DNA from: Peptococcaceae bacterium
Lineage (GTDB): Bacteria > Bacillota > Peptococcia > Peptococcales > Peptococcaceae
DNA length: 11,365 nt
Direction of reading: 5' to 3'
Assembly (NCBI GenBank): GCA_019420345.1
Contig: JAHZHI010000040.1
Span: 1 to 11,365, forward strand
A program made the position numbers and the translations under genes. The notes below the pieces were generated by a model that worked only from the letters and a program-made list of their open reading frames with translations, searched no databases and was not told the origin of the DNA. This document shows positions 5,992 to 11,365 of the stretch, in pieces (positions within the stretch are counted from its first letter, which is position 1; each line of letters opens with the position of its first letter).

Positions 5992-6586
5992 CAGCCAAAA
6001 CCGCAGCAAGCTCGTCGGCCGTCAGTTCGGAGAACGGGCGCAGCGGCAGCGGCTGAGCCGGATGGTCTGCAATGAGCTTTTCCATCCAAATCATGTGGTA
6101 CCAATGATCAAATTTGTAGCCGCAGCGCTGAAATTCGCCAACGAAACGATAGCCCAGATGGGCATGAAAATCGGCGCTGTTGCGCGTGAGATATGGATCA
6201 CTGCCATTTTCAGGCACACCAATGCAGGCATAGAGATTGGTGATGCGCTGAAGGCGGCTGATGCTTTCAAGGGCCTGGTAGAGTGCGCGGCCAATGCCTT
6301 GGTGGCGGCAGTTTTTGTCAATATAAATGGAGGTTTCTGCCGACCAGGCATAGGCAGCACGGCCAACAAAAGCACTGGTATAAGCATAGCCAAGAATCAC
6401 GCCGCGGAATTCGGCAATGAGATAAGGGTAGGTTTTCAGCGTGCGCACAATGCGCGCACGAAATTCTTCCACGCTTGGCACCTCGTATTCAAAGCTGATG
6501 GCGGTATCGGTTACATAGGGCGCATAGAGCGCCAAAAGCGCTTCGGCATCGTCGGGTGTGGCGACACGGATGCTGATGTTATTCAT
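5984..6586 (-). CDS. GNAT N-acetyltransferase, phosphinothricin acetyltransferase-like
   Basis: The protein is 200 residues long. It has one GNAT domain (about 4 to 170). It opens with ISIRVATPDDAEALLALYAPYV and TAISFEYEVPSVEEF, a start typical of the Pat/Bar (YncA) subgroup. E84 and SIYIDKNCRHQGIGRALY (86-103) hold the acetyl-CoA pyrophosphate-binding motif RHQGIGR. The end carries GYRFVGEF and the subgroup's WYHMIWMEK (162-170). Relatives acetylate methionine sulfone or sulfoximine, glufosinate-like compounds or other small amines; the substrate here is unknown. About 30 residues after residue 170 are an extra tail rich in Ala, Leu and Pro. GGAGGA lies 7 bp before the ATG, and a good promoter lies upstream. 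Confidence 0.9.
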   Translation of the reverse strand: MNNISIRVATPDDAEALLALYAPYVTDTAISFEYEVPSVEEFRARIVRTLKTYPYLIAEFRGVILGYAYTSAFVGRAAYAWSAETSIYIDKNCRHQGIGRALYQALESISRLQRITNLYACIGVPENGSDPYLTRNSADFHAHLGYRFVGEFQRCGYKFDHWYHMIWMEKLIADHPAQPLPLRPFSELTADELAAVLAVD

Positions 6587-6618
6587 AAAGGATTCCTCCG
6601 TTTCGTTTTGCTGGACTT

Positions 6619-6647
6619 ATTATAAAGCAGTGCAAAACATCATGCAA
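6619..6647 (-). promoter_or_regulatory. Promoter of the GNAT acetyltransferase gene
   Basis: TTGCAT (6642-6647) and TATAAT (6619-6624) are 17 bp apart on the minus strand, 32 bp before the start codon. A terminator at 6671-6706 insulates it from upstream transcription. Confidence 0.75.
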
Positions 6648-6670
6648 TATAGCCCGTGCCTATGCACAAT

Positions 6671-6706
6671 AAAAAAACCGCAAGGCGCCCACTGCCTTGC
6701 GGTTTT
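6671..6706 (-). terminator. Rho-independent terminator, leftward
   Basis: AAAACCGCAAGGC (6674-6686) pairs with GCCTTGCGGTTTT (6694-6706) around a 7-nt loop. Read on the minus strand the stem is followed by a run of seven T. It would end either flavodoxin-operon transcripts or a separate small RNA starting near 6850. Confidence 0.9.
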
Positions 6707-6850
6707 GTTGCGGATTATACAAAGAGATAGGATTTTCCAACCGACAGCACACAGGGGGAGATTGGAGAAAGCCCTGTGTGATTGCGATTCTGCTGTCGGT
6801 TTCGTCTAGAGGAAGGTCTGTTTTCTTCTTCACAAGTAAAACAATCAATC
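6671..6850 (-). ncRNA. Candidate structured small RNA (unnamed)
   Basis: A possible promoter (TTGACA 6880-6885 and TACTTT 6856-6861, 18-bp spacer) would start an RNA of about 180 nt ending at the terminator at 6671-6706. Within it, AACCGACAG (6739-6747) plus CACACAGGG (6748-6756) pair with CCCTGTGTG (6772-6780) and CTGTCGGTT (6793-6801). That makes two 9-bp stems stacked into an 18-bp helix with a 12-nt bulge on one side and a 15-nt loop. I see no match to 6S, SRP, tmRNA, RNase P or a known riboswitch core. The pairing is visible; transcription is inferred. Confidence 0.35.
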
Positions 6851-7106
6851 TTTAAAAAGTAGAGGAGTAGAGGTGTGATTGTCAATGAATCGGATTCCCG
6901 CGCTTTTCAGCGCTAAGAGGTTTTTAAGAGAGGAGACCATGCCTTGCCCAAAACATGGTGCTCCTGTCAAAAGCCTGTCTGCAAGTCATCGCACAAACGA
7001 CCCTGCGATGTTCGTTTGAACAATGATTGTACAATTAGAGGTATTTGACGCAGTCTTTTTGGAAACGACTGCGCAATGGAGTTGTCACGCGGCGAACCGC
7101 ATGCAT
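6711..7106. other. Non-coding interval with several inverted repeats
   Basis: I see no convincing gene here; short open frames lack ribosome binding sites and family likeness. Besides the candidate RNA, the interval holds GCGC-TTTTCA-GCGC (near 6900), a hairpin of GGAGACCATG (6932-6941) with CATGGTGCTCC (6954-6964), two interleaved 7-bp inverted repeats (6987-7018), a palindrome (7016-7034), and CGCAGTC (7049-7055) pairing with GACTGCG (7067-7073). The last could mark the end of the flavodoxin transcript but lacks a T-run. Confidence 0.6.
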
Positions 7107-7538
7107 TTACGCTCTGGCGATGGCGACGCCCAAAGCGATGGCTGCTTTTTCTTCATCGGAGCCTGGTTCCGGAGAGTCGAGAATGGCCAGGCCATCTGCA
7201 ACGAGGTTGCAGCCTAAACGGACAGCGTCCTGCGCCCAAAGGTCCATGTATTCGCCGCTGTTCCAATTGTAGGAGCCGAACAGCACCACGTTTTTGCCAG
7301 AGAGCTTTCCTTCAATGCTGTCCCACATTGGCTGGAAATCTTCCGTTTCAAGCTGCTCATCGCCCATGGCTGGTGAGCCAAAGGCAAAATTGGTGTACTG
7401 ATCCATCATGCTTGGTTCAAAGTCCCAAGGCATGTACACGTCGGCCTGCGCTCCGGCCTGTTCCACGCCCTGCTTAACCAGTTTCATGATGTTTTCGGTG
7501 TTACCCGTACCACTCCAATATACAATTGCGACTTTCAT
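7107..7538 (-). CDS. Short-chain flavodoxin
   Basis: The protein is 143 residues long, typical of short-chain flavodoxins of clostridia. It is a small FMN-binding electron carrier that can stand in for ferredoxin when iron is short. The phosphate-binding loop is SGTGNTEN (9-16). FMN ring contacts are expected around W38 and the GSPAMGDEQLE loop (54-64), and GSYNWNSGEYMDLW (88-101) is the usual second FMN loop. The ATG at 7538 gives the canonical MKVAIVYWSGTGNTE start. An in-frame ATG four codons earlier sits directly on the ribosome binding site. The gene lies 23 bp after a DUF3793 gene in the same direction, without a promoter between them, so the two form an operon. Confidence 0.95.
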   Translation of the reverse strand: MKVAIVYWSGTGNTENIMKLVKQGVEQAGAQADVYMPWDFEPSMMDQYTNFAFGSPAMGDEQLETEDFQPMWDSIEGKLSGKNVVLFGSYNWNSGEYMDLWAQDAVRLGCNLVADGLAILDSPEPGSDEEKAAIALGVAIARA

Positions 7539-7561
7539 TTTTGTACACATCCTTTCCAACA

Positions 7562-8119
7562 TTAAATTGCACGGGCCAGCGCTTCGAGAGGCTGCCCTTC
7601 CCGATAACGGGTGAGACATACCAACCGGCTGTCGTCATAGGCTGCAAAACACTTTCTGGCCTGTTCTTCATTATGGAACACACACCAGTGGCCCTGCAGC
7701 TTCGCGCATCTTGATCCGAACTGCACGAAACTCTTGACGTCTTCCAGCGGGTAGGAAAGAAAGAGGCCGATCTCGTGCGGAAAACCATCGTGCTGCTGCA
7801 AACGCTTGGCGAGATGAGACAGCGCTGCCTGATAGCTAAAATCCGCATAGCCAAGGGGTGTTAGGAAGGCTTGCGTTTCAGGGTCTGCCAAATCACGCGC
7901 AAGGGCATCAACACGATAAACATAAACGAGCGGCATCTTTCCATTCGTGAAAAAGAGACGCACATTGATCCCAAAGCGGTGCAAGCGTTTCCGCGCAGCC
8001 ACTGCTTCCTGACAAATGGTCTGTGGATCCAATTCACAAGTGTTGAAAAGCCCACCCGTTTTGATCCCGGTCAATACAGGGGCACAAAAACGAACAATGC
8101 GTTCTTCTAAGGTTTCCAT
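7562..8119 (-). CDS. DUF3793 family protein
   Basis: The protein is 185 residues long. The second ATG (8119) is preferred because GGGAG (8126-8130) ends right at the first ATG (8125) and lies 6 bp before the second. Family hallmarks are LVYVYR (64-69), FPHEIGLFLSYPLEDV (113-128) and GHWCVFHNEEQA (143-154). DUF3793 is a domain of unknown biochemical role found mostly in anaerobic Bacillota, repeatedly beside flavodoxin or ferrous-iron transport genes. The arrangement here follows that pattern. There is no signal peptide or membrane segment, so it is cytoplasmic. Four cysteines (13, 28, 138, 146) and several histidines could bind metal, but that is speculation. A role in iron-limited growth or flavodoxin function is inferred from context only. 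Confidence 0.85.
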   Translation of the reverse strand: METLEERIVRFCAPVLTGIKTGGLFNTCELDPQTICQEAVAARKRLHRFGINVRLFFTNGKMPLVYVYRVDALARDLADPETQAFLTPLGYADFSYQAALSHLAKRLQQHDGFPHEIGLFLSYPLEDVKSFVQFGSRCAKLQGHWCVFHNEEQARKCFAAYDDSRLVCLTRYREGQPLEALARAI

Positions 8120-8170
8120 GGTCATCTCCCTTTCAAAATAGAGGTTGTTTGAATTAACGAGTTTTACTCC

Positions 8171-8232
8171 GCTAACTCATGGCTTCATTATAGTATGCAC
8201 TTGCTAACTTGTCAACAGAAAATAATTAGCAA
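8171..8232. promoter_or_regulatory. GCTAA repeats around the DUF3793 promoter, candidate metalloregulator sites
   Basis: GCTAACTC (8171-8178) and GCTAACTT (8203-8210) are direct repeats 32 bp apart. TTGCTAA (8201-8207) also forms an inverted repeat with TTAGCAA (8226-8232). TTAGC/GCTAA half-sites recall DtxR/IdeR-type operators, which would fit an iron-limitation flavodoxin operon. The regulator is inferred, not shown. Confidence 0.4.
8187..8215 (-). promoter_or_regulatory. Consensus promoter of the DUF3793-flavodoxin operon
   Basis: On the minus strand TTGACA (8210-8215) and TATAAT (8187-8192) are 17 bp apart, a perfect consensus. Such a strong promoter implies repression. GCTAAC repeats at 8171-8176 and 8203-8208 lie on either side of the -10. 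Confidence 0.85.
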
Positions 8233-8274
8233 TGTGAAACTTTTTTCAAAAATCCCTTTTCTTCCGTCACAGCA

Positions 8275-8303
8275 TTGCGTCAATGTGGTCGCTATGCTAC
8301 CAT
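8275..8303 (+). promoter_or_regulatory. Possible promoter of the mocR gene
   Basis: TTGCGT (8275-8280) and TACCAT (8298-8303) are 17 bp apart, each matching consensus at four of six positions. The leader it would produce carries a palindrome at 8314-8357, so the weak match may reflect regulation. Confidence 0.35.
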
Positions 8304-8313
8304 AAAAGCACGC

Positions 8314-8357
8314 CTGGCATGTTAATCACGCAATTCCTTCCGCGTCTGCCATGCCAG
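8314..8357. repeat. Nested inverted repeat in the mocR leader
   Basis: CTGGCATG (8314-8321) pairs perfectly with CATGCCAG (8350-8357). Inside it ACGC (8328-8331) and GCGT (8342-8345) also pair. It ends about 10 bp before the ribosome binding site. It is either an autoregulatory binding site for the MocR protein or a leader hairpin. Confidence 0.5.
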
Positions 8358-8383
8358 AAACCACGATCGAAAGGAGCGACACC

Positions 8384-9781
8384 ATGCTCACCTATGACCT
8401 TTCCGATGCCAGCAAAGGCGCCTTATACGAAACCCTCTACAAAGACATTCGCGACGACATCAAAAGCGGCACCTTAAAAGCCGGTGAAAAACTGCCGAGC
8501 AAACGCACCCTGGCGAAAAACCTCGGCGTCAGCACCATCACCGTGGAAAGCGCTTATGCCCAGCTCATCAGCGAAGGCTATGTGTATTCGCTGCCAAAGC
8601 GCGGCTATTTTGTAGCCAAGCTCGATGCGCCAATCAAAGCAATGCCCGCAGAAAAACCTCTCGACACCATCATTCTGCCTGCGCCGCGCCCACACTACGC
8701 CTTTGATTTTTCCCGCACCCAAACCAACCCAGATCAATTTCCTTTTGCCACCTGGAAAAAGCTCCTGCGCGAAGTCATTGCCGAAGAAAGCCAGGCCTTG
8801 ATGGAAAAATCACCCTCCGGCGGTGTATGGGCGCTGCGCCGCGCCATTGCCGGTCATCTGCGCGATTTTCGCGGCATCGACGTGCATCCGGATCAAATCA
8901 TCGTTGGTGCCGGCACCGAATACCTCTACAGCCTGCTGATTCAGCTTTTAGGCCGCGATAAAGTCTACTGCACAGAAAATCCCGGCTATCGGAAAATACC
9001 GCAAATCTACCGTGCTCAGGGTGTGTGCTGCCGCTTTGCTGATATGGACGAACAAGGCGTCACCGTCTCCGGCCTGCGCGCTGCCGGTGCCGACATCGCC
9101 CACATCGGTCCCACGCACCAGTTTCCAACAGGCATCACCATGCCTGTGAGCCGCCGCTACGAACTGCTTGCCTGGGCCAGCGAAGCCGATGAACGCGCCA
9201 TCATCGAAGACGACTACGACAGCGAATTCCGCCTTCATGGGCGCCCCATTCCTGCCCTGCAAAGCCTCGATGCTTCGGCCAGCGTCATCTATATGAACAC
9301 CTTTGCCAAATCTCTCTCCTCCACCGTGCGCATCAGCTACATGGTGCTGCCCGTCGCGCTGGCCAACCGCTTCTACGAACGGCTCGCTTTCTACTCCTGC
9401 ACCGTCTCTAACTTTGAACAGTTCACCCTGGCGCGCTTCATCGACGAAGGCTACTTCGAAAAACACATCAACCGCATGCGTCTCTTCTATGCCCGCCAAC
9501 GCCAGCTGGTGTTTGACGCCATCGCCCAAAGCCCCCTCGCGGGTCTCTGCGACATCATCGAGCAAGACAGCGGCCTGCATGTGCTTCTGCGTCTGCACAC
9601 CCACCGCAGCGACGCTGCCCTTGCCGCACAGCTGAACGAACAAGGCATTCACCTCTCCGCCCTCAGCGAATACTATGAAACCAACGCACCAACCGCCAGC
9701 CATCAATTTCTCCTCAGTTATGCCAACCTCGACCTGGATGCCCTGCCAGCTGCGCTGGAAGCTGTGGCGCGCTGTCTGTAA
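8384..9781 (+). CDS. MocR/GabR-family PLP-dependent transcriptional regulator
   Basis: The protein is 465 residues long, standard for the family. The ATG at 8384 is chosen for the AAAGGAG before it. An N-terminal GntR winged helix (about 10-78) has LPSKRTLAKNLGVSTITVES and EGYVYSLPKRGYFV. A fold-type I aminotransferase domain (about 105-465) follows, with TENPGY, HQFPTG (245-250), IIEDDYDSEF (D277, Y278) and the PLP-binding lysine K309 in NTFAKSLS. The cofactor residues are intact, so it should bind PLP and sense an amine, amino acid or vitamin B6. Relatives (GabR, PdxR, TauR) are autoregulatory and control adjacent genes. No PLP synthase or amino acid catabolic gene is adjacent. The only neighbour in line is the nuclease-ATPase gene 24 bp downstream, so that is its likely partner or an incidental operon mate. 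Confidence 0.93.
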   Translation: MLTYDLSDASKGALYETLYKDIRDDIKSGTLKAGEKLPSKRTLAKNLGVSTITVESAYAQLISEGYVYSLPKRGYFVAKLDAPIKAMPAEKPLDTIILPAPRPHYAFDFSRTQTNPDQFPFATWKKLLREVIAEESQALMEKSPSGGVWALRRAIAGHLRDFRGIDVHPDQIIVGAGTEYLYSLLIQLLGRDKVYCTENPGYRKIPQIYRAQGVCCRFADMDEQGVTVSGLRAAGADIAHIGPTHQFPTGITMPVSRRYELLAWASEADERAIIEDDYDSEFRLHGRPIPALQSLDASASVIYMNTFAKSLSSTVRISYMVLPVALANRFYERLAFYSCTVSNFEQFTLARFIDEGYFEKHINRMRLFYARQRQLVFDAIAQSPLAGLCDIIEQDSGLHVLLRLHTHRSDAALAAQLNEQGIHLSALSEYYETNAPTASHQFLLSYANLDLDALPAALEAVARCL

Positions 9782-9805
9782 CCGCCACCCAGAAAGGATG
9801 AGACG

Positions 9806-11281
9806 ATGAAACCTTCCAATCTGCTTTCTATTTATCAAGGCGGGCAAGCGCTGGCTTCCTTGGGCAAAGCTGCCGAACGCCGCTATAAAGTGCTGAAAAG
9901 CCACGAACTGGCGACAATGCGTGCCTTTTGTGACAGTCTCAAGGCCGAAGGCTGCACGGTTTCCGAATTGGACGGCTTTTTTGCCGGTTATGCTATTGAC
10001 CGCATCAGCAAAGAATTTGATTTGCTGCGCTTCGGCCACGACTGCATTGTCAACATCGAACTCAAAGCACCGCTGCGCCGAGCCAACAAAGAAGACAAAA
10101 TCCTGCGGCAGATGCGCGCCAATCACCATTATCTGAGCTTTCTTGGACAACCGCTGCATCTCTTTACCTATGTGGACAAAGATGGTTTCTACGCCTACGA
10201 GCCCAGTACCCGCAGCCTGCGCACCAGCTGTGCCGCGGAAATTGCCGATATTCTCCGCCGCCAGCACGTTAACCCTGATGCCGATCCGGACAAGCTCTTT
10301 GTCCCTGCCAACTATCTGATCTCGCCCTTTAGCGACACCACACGTTTTCTGCAGGGAGAATATTTTCTTACTACCACCCAGCAATCGGTCAAAGACGATG
10401 TCCTTTACACGCATCAGCACCACCCTGGCACCTTTTTTCTGCTCTCTGCCGCTTCTGGCACCGGTAAAACCCTGCTGCTTTACGACATTGCCAAAACCAT
10501 CCGCAGCACCGACAGTGTGGCCCTGTGTCACCCTGGGCCGCTCAACAAGAGTCAGCACCGTTTTCGCAGCCTGTTAGGCTGGAACATCTATGGGCTTGGC
10601 GACGTTCACCCTGCTGCCCTTTGCAGCCGCTATCGTCTGCTCCTCATCGACGATGCCCAGCACCTGCGCCACAGTGATCTTGACGCCCTCGCCAGCGCTG
10701 CGCAAGCCAGTCACACCACCCTGCTTCTGGCCTTTGAAGCGATCCCAGAACTGCACCTTGATCCCTCCTGCGACAGCCGAGCTTTTCTTGCCGCTCACCA
10801 TCCCACACTGCAGCTTCGCAGCATGGCCCTTTCTACGAAAATCCGCACCAACAGCACCCTTGCTGCCTTCATCACCAATCTTTTCCACAATGGTGCCGCG
10901 CCGCTTCATAAAACCAGCGACTGCATCAGCATCGATTACCTCTACGAAGCCGCCGACCTGCGTGCCTACGCCAGCCATCTCACCAAACAAGGCTGGACCC
11001 TGCTCACCAGCACCGCAGCAGGCCCCGGCCTTTCTCTCACCGACTGCGGCGCCATTGACCTGCGTCATGCAGCCGGCCGCGAATACCCACGCGTCGCCAT
11101 CATCCTCGACCGCCGCTTCTTCTACGATCCCGCCGGCCACCTGCAAACCACCGACCAAACCAGCGCCGCCCTCCGCGCCCTCTACCACCTCCTCACCCGC
11201 ACCAACGAACACCTCAAACTCATCCTCTACAACAACCCACCGCTTTACCTCGCCCTGCTAAAGCTGCTGGATGAAGGATAA
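9806..11281 (+). CDS. PD-(D/E)XK-like nuclease fused to DUF2075/Schlafen-group-3-type helicase ATPase
   Basis: The protein is 491 residues long; the ATG follows AAAGGATGAG. Residues 58 to 110 read like a PD-(D/E)XK nuclease core: E70 and D72 in SKEFDLLRF, E85 and K87 in IVNIELKAP, and Q102 in LRQMRANHHYL. A linker (LFVPANYLISPFSDT, GEYFLTTTQ) leads to a P-loop helicase-type domain. Walker A is AASGTGKTLLLYDI (K221, T222), Walker B is RLLLIDDAQHL (D282, D283), and a KIRTNSTLAAFI motif (345-356) carries an arginine. HAAGREYPRVAIILD (421-435) and LYHLLTRTNEHLKLIL (459-474) resemble superfamily 1 motifs V and VI. Similar proteins occur across Bacillota, usually named only as ATP-binding proteins. 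It may act on nucleic acid, possibly in defence or repair, but I know of no tested role. It is 24 bp after mocR. Its last 300 bp are strikingly C-rich and G-poor on the coding strand. Confidence 0.7.
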   Translation: MKPSNLLSIYQGGQALASLGKAAERRYKVLKSHELATMRAFCDSLKAEGCTVSELDGFFAGYAIDRISKEFDLLRFGHDCIVNIELKAPLRRANKEDKILRQMRANHHYLSFLGQPLHLFTYVDKDGFYAYEPSTRSLRTSCAAEIADILRRQHVNPDADPDKLFVPANYLISPFSDTTRFLQGEYFLTTTQQSVKDDVLYTHQHHPGTFFLLSAASGTGKTLLLYDIAKTIRSTDSVALCHPGPLNKSQHRFRSLLGWNIYGLGDVHPAALCSRYRLLLIDDAQHLRHSDLDALASAAQASHTTLLLAFEAIPELHLDPSCDSRAFLAAHHPTLQLRSMALSTKIRTNSTLAAFITNLFHNGAAPLHKTSDCISIDYLYEAADLRAYASHLTKQGWTLLTSTAAGPGLSLTDCGAIDLRHAAGREYPRVAIILDRRFFYDPAGHLQTTDQTSAALRALYHLLTRTNEHLKLILYNNPPLYLALLKLLDEG

Positions 11282-11288
11282 TCCATCG

Positions 11289-11311
11289 TACCACCTGTTG
11301 AACAGGTGGTA
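11289..11311. repeat. Perfect 23-bp palindrome after the nuclease-ATPase gene
   Basis: TACCACCTGTT and AACAGGTGGTA surround a single G. It lies 8 bp after the stop codon. With no room for a normal loop, it is either a protein-binding site or a tight hairpin preceding the terminator. Confidence 0.6.
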
Positions 11312-11324
11312 TCAGACTGTAGAT

Positions 11325-11360
11325 AAACCCTATTTTGGCATTTTTGCCAAAATAGGGTTT
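11325..11360. terminator. Terminator hairpin at the window end
   Basis: A perfect 16-bp stem (11325-11340 with 11345-11360) has a TTTT loop. The top strand continues TCTCA after a terminal TTT, so it likely ends the mocR-ATPase transcript. It may work in both directions. Confidence 0.75.
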
Positions 11361-11365
11361 TCTCA

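Noticed and set aside
6660..6848. Short minus-strand frame of 62 codons in the gene-free gap
   Set aside because: It starts at TTG without a ribosome binding site, runs through a strong terminator and has no recognisable domain.
6987..7018. H-type pseudoknot from the interleaved repeats
   Set aside because: The connecting loops are 0, 3 and 1 nt, too short to let both 7-bp stems form at once. Alternative hairpins are more likely.
6711..7106. Known riboswitch or T-box in the gene-free gap
   Set aside because: I found no T-box, FMN, TPP, SAM, cobalamin or similar core, and no gene follows on the plus strand for a switch to control.
8948..10558. Long minus-strand open frame (536 codons) across mocR and the ATPase gene
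   Set aside because: It is antisense to two clearly recognised proteins, spans their intergenic gap, has low-complexity Gly/Val/Ala/Phe content and resembles no family. It results from GC-biased third positions.
10574..11212. Minus-strand 212-codon and plus-strand 223-codon frames over the ATPase C-terminus
   Set aside because: Both are shadows of the C-rich coding strand, with repetitive Pro/Ser/Thr or Gly/Val/Ala composition and no ribosome binding site.
1..11365. CRISPR array, rRNA, tRNA or insertion sequence
   Set aside because: I saw no regularly spaced repeats, no tRNA or rRNA signature and no transposase. The only recombinase is the tyrosine integrase.

Overview
The window joins two kinds of DNA. 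Roughly the first 3.8 kb is the integrase end of a mobile element. The remaining 7.5 kb is chromosomal DNA of a Bacillota (Firmicutes) anaerobe. Evidence for the host is the strong AGGAGG-type ribosome binding sites, near-consensus sigma-A promoters, an anaerobe-type short flavodoxin paired with a DUF3793 protein, a Nim-like flavoprotein and a MocR regulator. The host part is visibly richer in G+C than the element. I cannot name a genus.

Element (1 to about 3810). A MobA/MobL-type relaxase runs leftward off the window edge. It is preceded by a dense set of inverted repeats with a nic-like sequence, which I read as oriT. Next come a small excisionase-type HTH gene (minus strand) and, divergent from it, an XRE repressor followed by a tyrosine integrase (plus strand). 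The xis/repressor intergenic region holds a perfect consensus promoter and three copies of TTTTGCAAC or its reverse complement, which are likely operators. No type IV secretion genes are visible, so the element may be mobilizable or a larger conjugative element. Its other end lies outside the window.

Junction (about 3800 to 3820). Just past the integrase, a YczE/YitT-type membrane protein gene is cut after about 83 host codons. This marks the integration site and leaves a 90-residue stub translationally coupled to a marR gene.

Host region (about 3810 to 11365). marR and the yczE stub read left, with a 28-bp palindrome in the marR leader. Divergent from them is a Nim-like FMN/pyridoxamine-oxidase-fold gene, which shares a bidirectional terminator with a leftward GNAT acetyltransferase and SGNH lipoprotein pair. 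About 500 bp without a convincing gene follows (6587 to 7106). It holds a terminator, a possible structured RNA and several inverted repeats. Then comes a leftward DUF3793-flavodoxin operon with a perfect consensus promoter flanked by GCTAA repeats, as would suit metal or iron control. Divergent from it is a rightward pair: a MocR regulator and, 24 bp later, a large protein joining a PD-(D/E)XK-like nuclease domain to a DUF2075/Schlafen-group-3-type helicase ATPase. Two hairpins close the window.

The best candidates for something undescribed are the MocR plus nuclease-helicase pair, the oriT-like array, and the possible small RNA at 6671 to 6850.
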